64,000 nt of DNA from Pseudomonadota bacterium. GTDB lineage: Bacteria; Pseudomonadota; Gammaproteobacteria; Burkholderiales; Gallionellaceae. Positions 8,603 through 20,114 of the stretch are shown one piece after another; position 1 is the stretch's first letter; each line of letters begins with the position of its first letter. The position numbers and the translations under genes were made by a program. Below the pieces are notes generated by a model. That model did not search any database. It saw only the letters and a program-made list of their open reading frames with translations, and was not told the origin of the DNA. The stretch is from assembly GCA_021800795.1 (NCBI GenBank), contig JAJYYO010000006.1, forward strand, positions 1 through 64,000, given 5' to 3'.

Positions 8603-9547
8603 CTAAGATGAAGCCGCATCCAGTTTTGCAACAAAGCTCGCCAGTTCTGGCGGCAGCGGCGCACTGATCAGCAACGGTTCGAAGGTTAACGGATGATTGA
8701 AGGCGATGCTGTACGCGTGCAGAAACATGCGTTTCAACCCCTGCTTCATCAACTCCCGGTTGCGCGCAAAGTCGCCGTATTTGTCATCCCCGGCAATCGG
8801 GAAACCCAGATGAGACAGATGCACGCGAATCTGGTGGGTACGGCCGGTTTTTAACTGCGCCTCCAATAAACTGAATCCAGGCCAGTTCTTTTGCAGCGTG
8901 AAAATGGTGTGCGAGGCTTGCCCGCCCTCCTTTACCATCACGCGCTTCTCGCCCTGCGGGGTATCGAATTTGTAGAGCGGCAGTTTGACGTGCTGGCGGG
9001 CGTTATTCCATTGCCCCAGCACCAGCGTCAGATAACGCTTGTCGCTGTTGCCTTCCCTCATGATCTCGTGCATCGCGGTGAGCGCGGAACGCTTCTTCGC
9101 CAGCAGCAAAACCCCCGATGTTTCCCGGTCCAGCCTGTGCACCAGCTCCAGAAACTTGGCCTCTGGACGGGCACGGCGCATCTGCTCGATCACCCCGAAG
9201 CTGACCCCGCTGCCGCCATGCACCGCGATACCGGCGGGTTTGTTCACCACCAGCAGCGCATCATCCTCGTAAATGATCGGCAGTTCCACGGCAGGAATGT
9301 AAACCTGCGCGACTTCTTCTTTTTGCGCCACACGCACGGGCGGGATGCGCAGCAGGTCACCCAGCTTCAGACGATAGGTCTGATCGACGCGTTTCTTGTT
9401 CACGCGCACTTCTCCGCGCAAAATGCGGTAAATATGGCTCTTCGGCACGCCTTTCAGATGTCGAAAAAGAAAGTTGTCGATGCGCTGCGCATCGCCGCTT
9501 TCATCGATCTCTACAAATGTGACAGATTCTTTGCTTAAACTATTCAT
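8603..9547 (-). CDS. rluC: 23S rRNA pseudouridine synthase RluC
   Basis: A 314-residue enzyme with an N-terminal S4 domain (RIDNFLFRHLKGVPKSHIYR, RGEVRVNKKR) followed by the RluA-type catalytic domain. The catalytic motif is LVHRLDRETSGVLL with the active Asp, and HQIRVH lies downstream. It makes pseudouridines 955, 2504 and 2580 in E. coli. The start at 9547 is preferred over the open frame extending to 9766 because the S4 domain begins right after it and the upstream codons look non-coding. It is divergent from rne, as in many gamma- and betaproteobacteria. Confidence 0.9.
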   Translation of the reverse strand: MNSLSKESVTFVEIDESGDAQRIDNFLFRHLKGVPKSHIYRILRGEVRVNKKRVDQTYRLKLGDLLRIPPVRVAQKEEVAQVYIPAVELPIIYEDDALLVVNKPAGIAVHGGSGVSFGVIEQMRRARPEAKFLELVHRLDRETSGVLLLAKKRSALTAMHEIMREGNSDKRYLTLVLGQWNNARQHVKLPLYKFDTPQGEKRVMVKEGGQASHTIFTLQKNWPGFSLLEAQLKTGRTHQIRVHLSHLGFPIAGDDKYGDFARNRELMKQGLKRMFLHAYSIAFNHPLTFEPLLISAPLPPELASFVAKLDAASS

Positions 9548-10100
9548 TATGCTTATACTTCGCCGTTCGCGCGTTTTGGATTGGGTAGGGATACAGCCGA
9601 CGATTTCCGACTGATTTGTACAGTTCTGATTGTTGCACAGGCGCTCTGCGCCCCCGCCAACCGCAACCCGGTTAATATCGCTCACCGGAACCAGCAGTGA
9701 TAGTAATTGATTTACGCGCTCAAAGCACCTGTGGATTTCCGCAACAGGGCAGACGAGTTGCAACACTGATTGAGCCGGATTGGTAAGGGCGCCGCATGTC
9801 AGCAGCCTTTCTCATCCGGGAATTCTCCCCTGTTGCAACGAATGCCGTGTTGCCCAAAACAATTTAAGACCAACTACCAAAGAGAACCGATCTGACGACC
9901 CTTAAAGTAAAATTCGCTCACGCGTTCGTTTGCCTCCTTGCCCACTTGTGGGAGAGGATTGAGGCGAGGGAAACGGGTATGACGAGTTTATCTTCAGGTT
10001 ATGCCATACCCGTTGGTATACGCCGTCAGCAGCTCCTCTCACACGCCTAACCGCATGTAGCTTGAATCTTGCCCGTGTCAGAGCGCGGGAGACAACATAA
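9548..10100. other. rluC-rne intergenic region
   Basis: These 553 bases hold the divergent promoters and the rne leader; no convincing gene was seen. Repeat copy R6 (9907-9975) lies in it. A perfect 10-bp inverted repeat (AACGGGTATG at 9972-9981 with CATACCCGTT at 10005-10014) partly uses the end of R6 and would form a hairpin about 90 bases before the rne start. In E. coli the rne leader folds into hairpins that RNase E recognises for autoregulation; a like role here is inference. Confidence 0.5.
9907..9975 (-). repeat. Palindromic repeat copy R6, short form
   Basis: On the minus strand it reads CGTTTCCCTCGCCTCAATCC, then a small stem CCCAC-AA-GTGGG, then GGAGGCAAACGAACGCG and GCGAATTTTAC. 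It lacks the CTAGCC/CGACT middle of the long form and matches copy R5 in msrB over most of its length. It sits in the rne leader region. Confidence 0.75.
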
Positions 10101-12605
10101 ATGAAACGCATGTTATTCAATGCGACACAACCGGAAGAACTCCGTGTCGCCATTGTTGACGGTCAGAAACTCATCGACCTCGACATTGAAATCGCCGGCA
10201 AAGAACAACGCAAGAGCAACATCTACCAGGCCGTCATCACCCGCATCGAACCCAGTTTAGAGGCATGCTTCGTCGAATACGGCGGCAACCGTCACGGCTT
10301 CCTGCCCTTCAAGGAAGTATCCCCGCAGTTTTACCAGCCCGGTTGCGGCAGCCGCCCCAGCATCAAGGAAGCGTTGCGCGAAGGTCAGGAATTGCTGGTC
10401 CAGATTGAAAAGGACGAGCGCGGCAACAAGGGCGCGGCGCTGACTACCTACATCAGCCTGGCGGGTCGCTACATCGTACTGATGCCGAACAACCCGAACG
10501 GCGGCGGTGTTTCACGCCGCATCGAGGGTGATGAACGCACCGAACTGCGCGAAGTGCTATCCAACCTGGAAGTCCCGGAAGGCATGAGCATCATCGCGCG
10601 CACCGCCGGCATTGGACGCAATGAAGAAGAATTGCAGTGGGATCTGAACTACCTGAATCAACTGTGGACAGCGATTGCAGACGCGGCAAAATCTGAAAAA
10701 GCCCCTTCACTGATTTATCTGGAAAGCTCGCTGGTGGTTCGCGCGATCCGCGACTATTTCAATCCGGAAATCGGCGAAATCCTGATCGACACCGACGAGG
10801 TGTACCAGCAGGCACACGCGTTCATGAGCACGGTGATGCCGGACAACGTCAACCGCATCAAGCGCTACGTGGACGACGTACCGCTGTTCTCGCGCTTTCA
10901 GATCGAACACCAGATCGAATCGGCCCATTCGCGCGAAGTGCGTCTGCCGTCCGGCGGCGCGATCGTCATCGACCATACCGAAGCGTTGACTGCGATCGAC
11001 ATCAATTCGGCGCGCGCGACCAAAGGCTCGGACATTGAAGCGACTGCATTCAACACCAATCTGGAAGCGGCGGAAGAAATCGCAAGGCAGATGCGTTTGC
11101 GCGATCTGGGCGGCCTGATCGTGATCGACTTCATCGACATGGAAAACAGCAAAAACCAGCGCGACGTGGAAAACCGCCTGCGCGACTCGCTGCGCTTCGA
11201 CCGCGCCCGCGTGCAGACCGCCAAGATTTCGCGCTTCGGCCTGCTGGAACTGTCCCGTCAGCGCCTGCAACCTTCATTGGGCGAGAGCAACTATATCACC
11301 TGCCCGCGTTGCAGCGGTATCGGCCATATCCGCGGCACCGAATCTTCCGCCTTGCACATCCTGCGCATCATTCAGGAAGAGGCCATGAAGGACAGCAGTG
11401 CGGCGATCCATGCGCAAGTGCCGGTTGATGTCGCAACCTTTTTGCTCAACGAGAAGCGCGCCGACCTGCACCGCATCGAATCCCGCCTGAAAGTGCCGAT
11501 CACCCTGATTCCCAACCCGCATCTGGAAACGCCCAGCTACAGCATCAACCGCCTTCGCCAGGACGAACTGACAGGCGAAGCGCAGCCCAGCTACACGCTG
11601 GTAGAAAAACCTGAAGAGGACAAGGCCGCACAGGAACCGCAAAAAGGCGTACGCACGCAAGCCGCCGTCAAGGGCATTACGCCAGTCGCACCTGCACCGA
11701 TGAAGACGGAACAGGCGGCGCCCGGCATGTTCAGCCAACTCGGCGGCTGGTTTAAATCGCTGTTTGCCGGCGAACCTGTCAAGGAAACGCCCGTTGCCAG
11801 CCGTCCTCAGCGCGCCCGCAGCGAACGACCTGAACGCGCCGAACAGCGCAGCGAAGGAGGCAACCGCAAGCGTCGCGAGCGCAACGACAGGCCGGAGCGC
11901 AACACTGCCGTTGAAAAACCGGCTGATAAACCTGCCGACAAAACGGCTCCCGCAGAAGTCAGACAGCCCAAGCCGCCCCGTCCGCCTAAAAAGCCGGTTG
12001 AGCCGCGTGAGGAAAAGCCGGCAATCGAAAGCCCGGTAGCGGCTCCGGTTGAACTCGAAAGCGAGGCGGAAAAGACCGAGAAGAGCAACAGCCGTCGCCG
12101 CGGACGCCGTGGCGGTCGCCGCGAACGTGAGAAACGCGATGTCGTGCCGGGTGCTGAAGAGACCGGTGTTGAAACTACGGATAACGCAGCGGGTCAAAAC
12201 GCGGTCGCTGCAAGCCCCCGCAAGCCGACGGAATATGTGGCGATGCCCAGCAACTTTGTCGCTGCTGAAGCTGCGGTGACGATTGCTGCCGTCGAGGCTG
12301 CGCCTGTGCTGGCTGAGTCTGCTGTCATGGCTGCTCCGACCCCTGAACCGATCGCAGCCGCTGTCATCATTCAGACTGAAGCTGCGGCGACGCTCCCTGT
12401 TGCCGCGCCGGAAGTCGCCGCACCGCTCATCAAGATCGCGACGCCTGCCGGCGAACTGGTGCAGATCGAGACGGCACCGCACAAGATCGTACCTGTTGAA
12501 ACAAAACCATCCGCTCAGCCGGTCAATCGCCGCCGTACCCGTCAGCTTGAGGTGTATGTCGAGAATGAGCCGCTGGTGCAGATCGAAACGCAATCTAAAG
12601 ACTAA
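10101..12605 (+). CDS. rne: Ribonuclease E
   Basis: An 834-residue endonuclease. Residues 1-125 form the N-terminal and S1 region (MKRMLFNATQPEELRVAIVDG). Catalytic aspartates lie in ALTAIDINSARA and LIVIDFIDM. The zinc link CPRCSGIGHIRGTES is near residue 405 and the small domain ends near 510. The rest is low-complexity, rich in Pro, Ala, Glu and Arg (ERPERAEQRSEGGNRKRRER, SRRRGRRGGRRERE), as in the RNA-binding degradosome scaffold. The enzyme matures rRNA and tRNA and initiates mRNA decay at the membrane. A GGGAGA ribosome site precedes the ATG. A strong terminator follows at 12620. Confidence 0.95.
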   Translation: MKRMLFNATQPEELRVAIVDGQKLIDLDIEIAGKEQRKSNIYQAVITRIEPSLEACFVEYGGNRHGFLPFKEVSPQFYQPGCGSRPSIKEALREGQELLVQIEKDERGNKGAALTTYISLAGRYIVLMPNNPNGGGVSRRIEGDERTELREVLSNLEVPEGMSIIARTAGIGRNEEELQWDLNYLNQLWTAIADAAKSEKAPSLIYLESSLVVRAIRDYFNPEIGEILIDTDEVYQQAHAFMSTVMPDNVNRIKRYVDDVPLFSRFQIEHQIESAHSREVRLPSGGAIVIDHTEALTAIDINSARATKGSDIEATAFNTNLEAAEEIARQMRLRDLGGLIVIDFIDMENSKNQRDVENRLRDSLRFDRARVQTAKISRFGLLELSRQRLQPSLGESNYITCPRCSGIGHIRGTESSALHILRIIQEEAMKDSSAAIHAQVPVDVATFLLNEKRADLHRIESRLKVPITLIPNPHLETPSYSINRLRQDELTGEAQPSYTLVEKPEEDKAAQEPQKGVRTQAAVKGITPVAPAPMKTEQAAPGMFSQLGGWFKSLFAGEPVKETPVASRPQRARSERPERAEQRSEGGNRKRRERNDRPERNTAVEKPADKPADKTAPAEVRQPKPPRPPKKPVEPREEKPAIESPVAAPVELESEAEKTEKSNSRRRGRRGGRREREKRDVVPGAEETGVETTDNAAGQNAVAASPRKPTEYVAMPSNFVAAEAAVTIAAVEAAPVLAESAVMAAPTPEPIAAAVIIQTEAAATLPVAAPEVAAPLIKIATPAGELVQIETAPHKIVPVETKPSAQPVNRRRTRQLEVYVENEPLVQIETQSKD

Positions 12606-12619
12606 GTCTCACCCGTAAC

Positions 12620-12658
12620 AGGAAAGCCGCACGATAACAATCGTGCGGCTTTCCTTTT
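12620..12658 (+). terminator. Rho-independent terminator of rne
   Basis: A perfect 16-bp stem (AGGAAAGCCGCACGAT with ATCGTGCGGCTTTCCT), the loop AACA and a following T-run. It begins 15 bases after the rne stop codon. The A-rich start of the stem is short, so use in the reverse direction is less likely. Confidence 0.9.
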
Positions 12659-12674
12659 GCGCTCGCAAAATCCC

Positions 12675-13154
12675 CTATTGCTGCTGCCGGATGTATTGCA
12701 ACAACCCTTGCGCGGCATCCTCCGCCATATCCAGCACACGCTCGAAACCCTGTTCGCCGCCGTAATATGGATCAGGCACTTCGCGCTCGTTATGATGGCG
12801 CGCATAATCGAGAAACAGCCCGAGCTGCTTTTTGCATCCGCGCGGCGCCAGATACTGCAAAATTGCAAGATTCGCCTTGTCCATCGCCAGCACATAATCG
12901 AAACGTTCAAAATCAGAACGATCCACCTGCCGCCCGCGCAAGCCGCTCATCTCATAGCCGCGCTGCCCTGCCGCATGCTGTGAGCGCAAATCAGGCTGAT
13001 GTCCGATGTGATAATCGTGCGTACCCGCCGAATCGATCAGGATGGATGCCGACAACCCGGCACTCTCGACGTAATGGCGAAATACCGCCTCCGCCGTGGG
13101 GGAGCGACAGATATTACCCATGCAGACAAATAAAACCGCAACTTTATTCTTCAT
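12675..13154 (-). CDS. Low-molecular-weight protein tyrosine phosphatase
   Basis: A 159-residue enzyme with the P-loop VCMGNICRSPTAE (C11 nucleophile, R17) and the general acid in VPDPYYGG; DSAGTHDYHIG is also typical. Stand-alone copies dephosphorylate tyrosine-phosphorylated proteins, often in exopolysaccharide control, or arginine phosphate. No tyrosine kinase or polysaccharide gene is adjacent, so the substrate is unknown. The ATG at 13154 is used; a GTG three codons upstream is an alternative. It lies downstream of pfp on the same strand, but a terminator separates them. Confidence 0.9.
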   Translation of the reverse strand: MKNKVAVLFVCMGNICRSPTAEAVFRHYVESAGLSASILIDSAGTHDYHIGHQPDLRSQHAAGQRGYEMSGLRGRQVDRSDFERFDYVLAMDKANLAILQYLAPRGCKKQLGLFLDYARHHNEREVPDPYYGGEQGFERVLDMAEDAAQGLLQYIRQQQ

Positions 13155-13181
13155 AATACTCACTGAAAATCCGACAAATCC

Positions 13182-13205
13182 AAAAAACCGGCCTGAGCCG
13201 GTCTT
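13182..13205 (-). terminator. Rho-independent terminator of pfp
   Basis: On the minus strand the sequence is AGACCGGCTCAGGCCGGT followed by six T. The stem ACCGGC/GCCGGT and U-tract lie 21 bases after the phosphofructokinase stop and before the phosphatase start. Confidence 0.8.
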
Positions 13206-13226
13206 CTGGGTAGTATTGCCCGTAAA

Positions 13227-14414
13227 TTACAGACGGCCGATTTTCGGCAACTCACCCACCAGAGGCGCGACATAGTCTATCCATGCAGCCGTCACATCGT
13301 TGCCCGCCGCGTTGATATATTCGTCCTTCATATGGGTCGCCTCTTTTGCCACCGATGACAGCGGCGTGATGAAACATTCGCTGGCATAGGGCTGGTTTGA
13401 AAGACGCCGGATCGACACCGAACCTGGCTCCCCGGTGCCGGCGGCGTGATTGACGGCATACTCGCCCACCTCACGCGCTTCCCTTGCATCCACCTCAGAA
13501 ATAATCGTCGGGAACGAACGCTGCAAATAGCCAAAAGTATCGGCACGCACGCGCACTTTTTGTCCCGGAAAGGCTTCCTTGACCAGTGCCGCCAGCGTAT
13601 CGCCCAGCGCACCGCTGCCGGACAACTGGACATTGCCGTGCGAGTCGCGTTCGCCGCTGGTCGAGATCGGATTGCCGTCCTTGTCGGTAATCCCTTCAGA
13701 AACAGCGATCACACAGCGACCGTATTTCGCCATGATATTACGCACGTCATTCTGAAAAGATTCGATGTTGAACACGCGTTCAGGCAGATAAATCAGATGC
13801 GGTCCGTCGCCCTCCGCCTGACGCGCCAGCGCTGCCGCAGCGGTCAGAAATCCGGCGCTGCGCCCCATCACCACGTTGACCTTGATGCCCGACAAGGCAT
13901 AGTTGTCGCGGTCGTCCCCCATGAAAGCCAGCGCCACAAAACGCGCGGCGGACGCAAAACCGGGGCAATGATCGGTCACTTTCAGATCGTTATCGATGGT
14001 CTTGGGAATGTGCACGGTGCAAAAATCGTAATGCGCATCTTTTGCCATCTCGGCGATGATATGCGCCGTCTCGGCGGAATCATTGCCGCCGACGTAAAAG
14101 AAAAATCGCACATCGTTTTTTTTGAACACTTCGAAAACCTTTTCGCATTCGGCGCGGCCGGGCTTCAGACGCACCGAACCCAGCGCTGCGGCAGGCGTGT
14201 TGGCTACCAGTTCAAGCTGTTCGAGGCTCTGCGTGGAAAGGTCGATGAAATCCTCTTTCATGATCCCGGCAATCCCGTGGCGTGCGCCAAGAATGCCGGT
14301 GATATTGGCATGCCCGCGTGCGGCAAGTATGGCGCCGACCAGCGACTGATTGATAACAGCGGTAGGACCGCCCGATTGCCCAATGACCATTTTGCCGACG
14401 AGTTGCTTTGCCAT
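13227..14414 (-). CDS. pfp: Pyrophosphate-dependent 6-phosphofructokinase
   Basis: A 395-residue PfkA-family protein. Two positions that separate PPi- from ATP-dependent enzymes point to PPi: Asp112 in GGNDSA, where ATP enzymes have Gly, and Lys138 in PKTIDND, where ATP enzymes usually have Gly. Substrate motifs MGRSAG and PERVF are present. It interconverts fructose 6-phosphate and fructose 1,6-bisphosphate reversibly with pyrophosphate. It faces ppa head to head over 117 bp, so two enzymes competing for pyrophosphate share a control region. GGGAGA precedes the ATG. Confidence 0.9.
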   Translation of the reverse strand: MAKQLVGKMVIGQSGGPTAVINQSLVGAILAARGHANITGILGARHGIAGIMKEDFIDLSTQSLEQLELVANTPAAALGSVRLKPGRAECEKVFEVFKKNDVRFFFYVGGNDSAETAHIIAEMAKDAHYDFCTVHIPKTIDNDLKVTDHCPGFASAARFVALAFMGDDRDNYALSGIKVNVVMGRSAGFLTAAAALARQAEGDGPHLIYLPERVFNIESFQNDVRNIMAKYGRCVIAVSEGITDKDGNPISTSGERDSHGNVQLSGSGALGDTLAALVKEAFPGQKVRVRADTFGYLQRSFPTIISEVDAREAREVGEYAVNHAAGTGEPGSVSIRRLSNQPYASECFITPLSSVAKEATHMKDEYINAAGNDVTAAWIDYVAPLVGELPKIGRL

Positions 14415-14485
14415 AACACGTTCTCCCTGGTTAAAGTTGCGATATTTTAACTGAATACGAGCAGGCGACAGCGCCTCTCATCGCA

Positions 14486-14491
14486 TATAAT
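14486..14491 (+). promoter_or_regulatory. Candidate -10 element of the ppa-folD promoter
   Basis: A perfect TATAAT lies 40 bases before the ppa start codon, giving a leader of about 34 bases. The hexamer 17 bases upstream (AGGCGA) is a poor -35 match, so the promoter may depend on an activator or another element. Confidence 0.5.
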
Positions 14492-14531
14492 TACACAACT
14501 TTCCGGTTTTAACTTTATATCAAGGAACAAC

Positions 14532-15074
14532 ATGAGTCTGCTGAACGTCCGTCCCGGTGACAAATTACCTCACGAATGCAATGTCATCATCGAAATCCCC
14601 AAACATGCCGACCCGGTCAAATACGAAGTGGATAAAACCTCGGGCGTATTGGTGGTGGATCGCTTTATCGGTTCGTTGATGCGTTACCCCTGCAATTACG
14701 GCTTCATTCCTGAAACCATCGCGGACGACGGCGACCCGGTGGACGTGCTGGTCATCACCCCGTTCCCCATCGTCCACGGCGCGATCATCCCCTGTCGTCC
14801 GGTCGGCATGCTGAGCATGTCGGACGAAGGCGGCGAAGATGCCAAAATCATCGCGGTTCCAACCGACAAGCTCACCCCGCTGTATCACGACATCGAGACT
14901 TATGAAGATTTGCCGAAAATCACGCTGGAACAGATCAAGCACTTCTTCGAGCTCTACAAGGCGCTGGAACCGGGCAAATGGGTCAAGATCAAGGGATTTG
15001 AGGGGGTTGCAGCCGCTCATGCGGAAATCATGAACGGTCTGGCAACCTACAAAAAAACTGTCGCGGGCAAATAA
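14532..15074 (+). CDS. ppa: Inorganic pyrophosphatase (family I)
   Basis: A 180-residue soluble pyrophosphatase. The hallmark [10 protein letters not shown] (metal-binding aspartates), [13 protein letters not shown] and the lysine/tyrosine set are intact and the length is standard. It hydrolyses pyrophosphate and so pulls biosynthetic reactions forward. An AAGGA ribosome site lies at good spacing. The stop overlaps the folD start (TAATG). Confidence 0.95.
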   Translation: MSLLNVRPGDKLPHECNVIIEIPKHADPVKYEVDKTSGVLVVDRFIGSLMRYPCNYGFIPETIADDGDPVDVLVITPFPIVHGAIIPCRPVGMLSMSDEGGEDAKIIAVPTDKLTPLYHDIETYEDLPKITLEQIKHFFELYKALEPGKWVKIKGFEGVAAAHAEIMNGLATYKKTVAGK

Positions 15075-15949
15075 TGACTGCGCAAATCATAGACGGCAAG
15101 GCCATTGCCCAACAGGTGCGCGCCGAATGGAAAATTCGCTCCGATAAATTGATTGCGCAAGGCGTCACCCCCGGCATGGCGGTCATCATCGTGGGCAATG
15201 ATCCTGCCTCCAAAGTGTATGTCGCCAACAAGGTGAAAGCCTGCGCGGAACTTGGCCTTTATTCGATACACGTAGAGATGCCCGCCGACACAAGCGAAGC
15301 CGCCTTGCTGGCCGAAGTGGACGCCCTGAACAAAAATCCTGCAATACACGGCATTCTGGTGCAACTGCCGCTGCCCGGACATCTGGATGCGCACAAGGTG
15401 ATCGAGGCGATCAATCCCGACAAGGACGTGGATGGTTTCCACCAGATGAATGTCGGCGCGCTGGTCACAGGCGAAACCCCCTTCCCTTCCTGCACGCCTT
15501 ACGGTGTGATGGTGATGCTGGAAAAAACCGGTATTCAGATCGAAGGAAAGCACGCCGTGGTGGTGGGACGCAGCAACATCGTCGGCAAGCCGATGGCGCT
15601 GTTGCTGCTGCATAAAAACGCAACGGTGACCATCTGCACCTCAAAGACCGTGGATCTGGCCAAACACACCCGGGATGCCGACATTCTGGTGGCCGCAGTG
15701 GGCAAACCCAACTTCATCACGGGCGACATGGTCAAGCCGGGCGCTGTGGTGATCGACGTCGGCATCAACCGCAACAGCGACGGCAAGCTGGTCGGCGACG
15801 TGGACTTTGCCAGCGTTTCGGCAGTCGCGGGCTTCCTCACCCCGGTTCCGGGCGGCGTAGGCCCGATGACCATCACCATGCTGATCGCCAACACGGTGAG
15901 AGCCGCGGAACGGTTGTCCGGTTTGGTCAAGCATGCTGACGCGGAATAA
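15074..15949 (+). CDS. folD: FolD bifunctional methylenetetrahydrofolate dehydrogenase/cyclohydrolase
   Basis: A 291-residue enzyme of normal length. The motifs are [13 protein letters not shown] (active-site Lys and Tyr), [11 protein letters not shown], the NADP-binding [13 protein letters not shown] and [14 protein letters not shown]. It interconverts 5,10-methylene- and 10-formyl-tetrahydrofolate. It is coupled to ppa by a one-base overlap. A TIR-bounded element begins eight bases after the TAA, and the last A of the stop codon belongs to the target duplication of that element. Confidence 0.95.
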   Translation: MTAQIIDGKAIAQQVRAEWKIRSDKLIAQGVTPGMAVIIVGNDPASKVYVANKVKACAELGLYSIHVEMPADTSEAALLAEVDALNKNPAIHGILVQLPLPGHLDAHKVIEAINPDKDVDGFHQMNVGALVTGETPFPSCTPYGVMVMLEKTGIQIEGKHAVVVGRSNIVGKPMALLLLHKNATVTICTSKTVDLAKHTRDADILVAAVGKPNFITGDMVKPGAVVIDVGINRNSDGKLVGDVDFASVSAVAGFLTPVPGGVGPMTITMLIANTVRAAERLSGLVKHADAE

Positions 15950-15956
15950 AGTTCTA
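15949..15956. repeat. Left copy of an 8-bp target duplication
   Basis: AAGTTCTA stands immediately left of the terminal inverted repeat at 15957. The same eight bases follow the right end at 16144-16151. A further AAGTTCTA occurs at 16164-16171 in the same downstream stretch, so the local sequence was already repetitive or was duplicated again. Confidence 0.65.
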
Positions 15957-16143
15957 GGCTATGTCACAGTGTGTGTTGAACATCGGGTAGGGTGGATAAA
16001 GCGCACCTGCCTGTCGGCAGACAGGAGCGCGTATCCACCATGCACCATTGCTTTTCGGTGGAAACGCTACGCTTTTTCCACCCTACAAATAACACATAAA
16101 TTCATAATGTTACGCAACACCAATAAGTAACTGTGACATAGCC
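15957..16143. mobile_element. 187-bp MITE-like element with 13-bp inverted ends and 8-bp target duplication
   Basis: Perfect terminal inverted repeats GGCTATGTCACAG (15957-15969) and CTGTGACATAGCC (16131-16143) bound a stretch with no gene. It is flanked by the direct repeat AAGTTCTA. Nested inside is a second palindromic unit with 10-bp ends GTAGGGTGGA/TCCACCCTAC (15987-15996 and 16077-16086) and an inner CCTGTC/GACAGG stem. An 8-bp duplication fits transposons of the IS1595 type, among others; the family is inference. It inserted at the stop codon of folD. Confidence 0.65.
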
Positions 16144-16151
16144 AAGTTCTA

Positions 16152-16533
16152 TCCCAACGAATAAAGTTCTATCCTGAAAGTTCTTTCTAAGATGTTGGCT
16201 GATTCGAAATATCCTGGGTGCAAAAAGCTTCCCTAATCGTGTGTAAATCTCGACTAATTCTTGAGCTTTTCTTTATCAAGATGAATGTACACACCAGTGT
16301 AGTGTTGCATTCTTGATGGAATTTATAATGACAAATCTCTCCTAGCCCAGCAGTTGGGTGTGGGGCCACGCTGGCGCGAGCGGTATGCCCAGTTACGTTT
16401 GAGAGATCTTTGAGAGCCGCTGGCGGCGCGGCAATCCAGAATGCTTAAAGCTAGACCCCAGTGAGCTAAGGCATACAGATCGAGCTAAGAGCCATAGTCT
16501 ACGGGAAAGTCATCAGAATGCAACCATTCAAAT
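16152..16533. other. folD-purA intergenic stretch right of the MITE
   Basis: About 380 bases between the right end of the 187-bp element and the purA stop codon. Repeats of AAAGTTCT occur at its left edge. A minus-strand open frame at 16187-16369 has no recognisable product and no ribosome site. I see no RNA gene, no terminator with a T-run and no convincing promoter here; both flanking genes end into it. Confidence 0.45.
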
Positions 16534-19056
<2,523 letters not shown>

Positions 19057-19057
<1 letters not shown>

Positions 19058-19242
19058 TATTTAATCCAGTACAACAGCAGCAAACCGGCAATCATCGCGG
19101 TTAAGCCAATAAAACGAAGTTGCCCATCGCTCATGGTGAGCAGATGGCGAAAGGTTTCGCGCCAAGTCTCGGGAAACAGGAACGGCATTATCCCTTCAAT
19201 GACCAGCATTATCGCAAAACCCGTCAGCCAGTAACTCAGCAC
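19057..19242 (-). CDS. DUF2065 (YjeT-type) small membrane protein
   Basis: A 61-residue protein with two hydrophobic segments (LTGFAIMLVIEGIMPFLF and FIGLTAMIAGLLLLYWI) around a short polar turn ETWRETFRHL. This family follows hflC in many proteobacteria; its role is unknown. The start codon is GTG and overlaps the hflC stop (TAGTG). Its stop overlaps the hisZ start, so the three genes are translationally linked. Confidence 0.85.
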
Positions 19243-20114
19243 TACTTGGCGGCCTTACCGGGGTTCTTCATATACTTGAAGAAGGCCGAACTCGGATCCA
19301 CCACCATCACATCGCTCTTGCTCTTGAAGCTCTGCTTGTAGGCTTCAAGACTTCGATAAAAGGAATAAAACTCGGCATTCCTGCCAAATGCAGCGGCGTA
19401 AATCGATGACGCCTCGGCATCGCCCTCGCCCTTGGTCTGCTGTGCCTCGCGATAGGCCTGAGCCAAAATCACTTCACGCTGTTTGTCGGCATCAGCCTTG
19501 ATCTTTTCGCCCTCGGCAGCACCGGATGCACGCAATTCGTTCGCTACCCGCTTACGCTCTGCATCCATGCGGCGATATACCGAGTCGCTGATCTCGGAAG
19601 GGAAATCCACACGTTTCAAGCGCACATCCAGCACCTGAATACCAATCTTGCGCGCGTCTGCATCGATTTTTTGACGCAATACCGTCATGATCTGCTCACG
19701 TTCACCGGAAACCACTTCGTTTATGGTGCGCTTACCGAACTCCTCACGCATGCTCGAATTGACCGTCTGCCTCAGACGCGTGTTGGCGCGCTCTTCATCG
19801 CCACCCACGCTGATGTAATACTGTTTTACGTCGATAATGCGCCATTTGACGAAGGAGTCGACCATCACGTTTTTCTTTTCTGCCGTAATAAAACGCTCCG
19901 GCTCCCCGGTATCCAGCGTCTGAATACGCGAGTCAAAAAAACGCACATTCTGTATCAACGGGATTTTGAAATACAAACCCGGTTTGGTTTTAACACCGAC
20001 GATTTCACCCAGTTGAAACACGATCGCGTTCTGGCGCTGATCCACCACAAACATACTCAGACTCAACAGGATCAGCACAATCACCGCACCGATCAAAATA
20101 TTAGCTGCTTTCAT
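19242..20114 (-). CDS. hflC: HflC, SPFH-domain regulator of FtsH
   Basis: A 290-residue protein with an N-terminal membrane anchor (IGAVIVLILLSLSMFVV) and a prohibitin-like SPFH domain containing FFDSRIQTLDTGEPER, followed by helical stretches with AERKRVANELRASGAAEG. With HflK it forms a large periplasmic cage around the FtsH protease and modulates turnover of membrane proteins. It overlaps hflK by four bases (ATGA). Confidence 0.93.
   Translation of the reverse strand: MKAANILIGAVIVLILLSLSMFVVDQRQNAIVFQLGEIVGVKTKPGLYFKIPLIQNVRFFDSRIQTLDTGEPERFITAEKKNVMVDSFVKWRIIDVKQYYISVGGDEERANTRLRQTVNSSMREEFGKRTINEVVSGEREQIMTVLRQKIDADARKIGIQVLDVRLKRVDFPSEISDSVYRRMDAERKRVANELRASGAAEGEKIKADADKQREVILAQAYREAQQTKGEGDAEASSIYAAAFGRNAEFYSFYRSLEAYKQSFKSKSDVMVVDPSSAFFKYMKNPGKAAK

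Noticed and set aside
11274-12593. 439-residue minus-strand open frame opposite the rne C-terminal half
   Set aside because: The rne tail is low-complexity and GC-rich, which leaves the opposite strand open; the frame shows no domain and no ribosome site.
16187-16369. 60-residue minus-strand frame in the folD-purA gap
   Set aside because: No ribosome site or homology that I can see; possibly debris, but not supportable as a gene.
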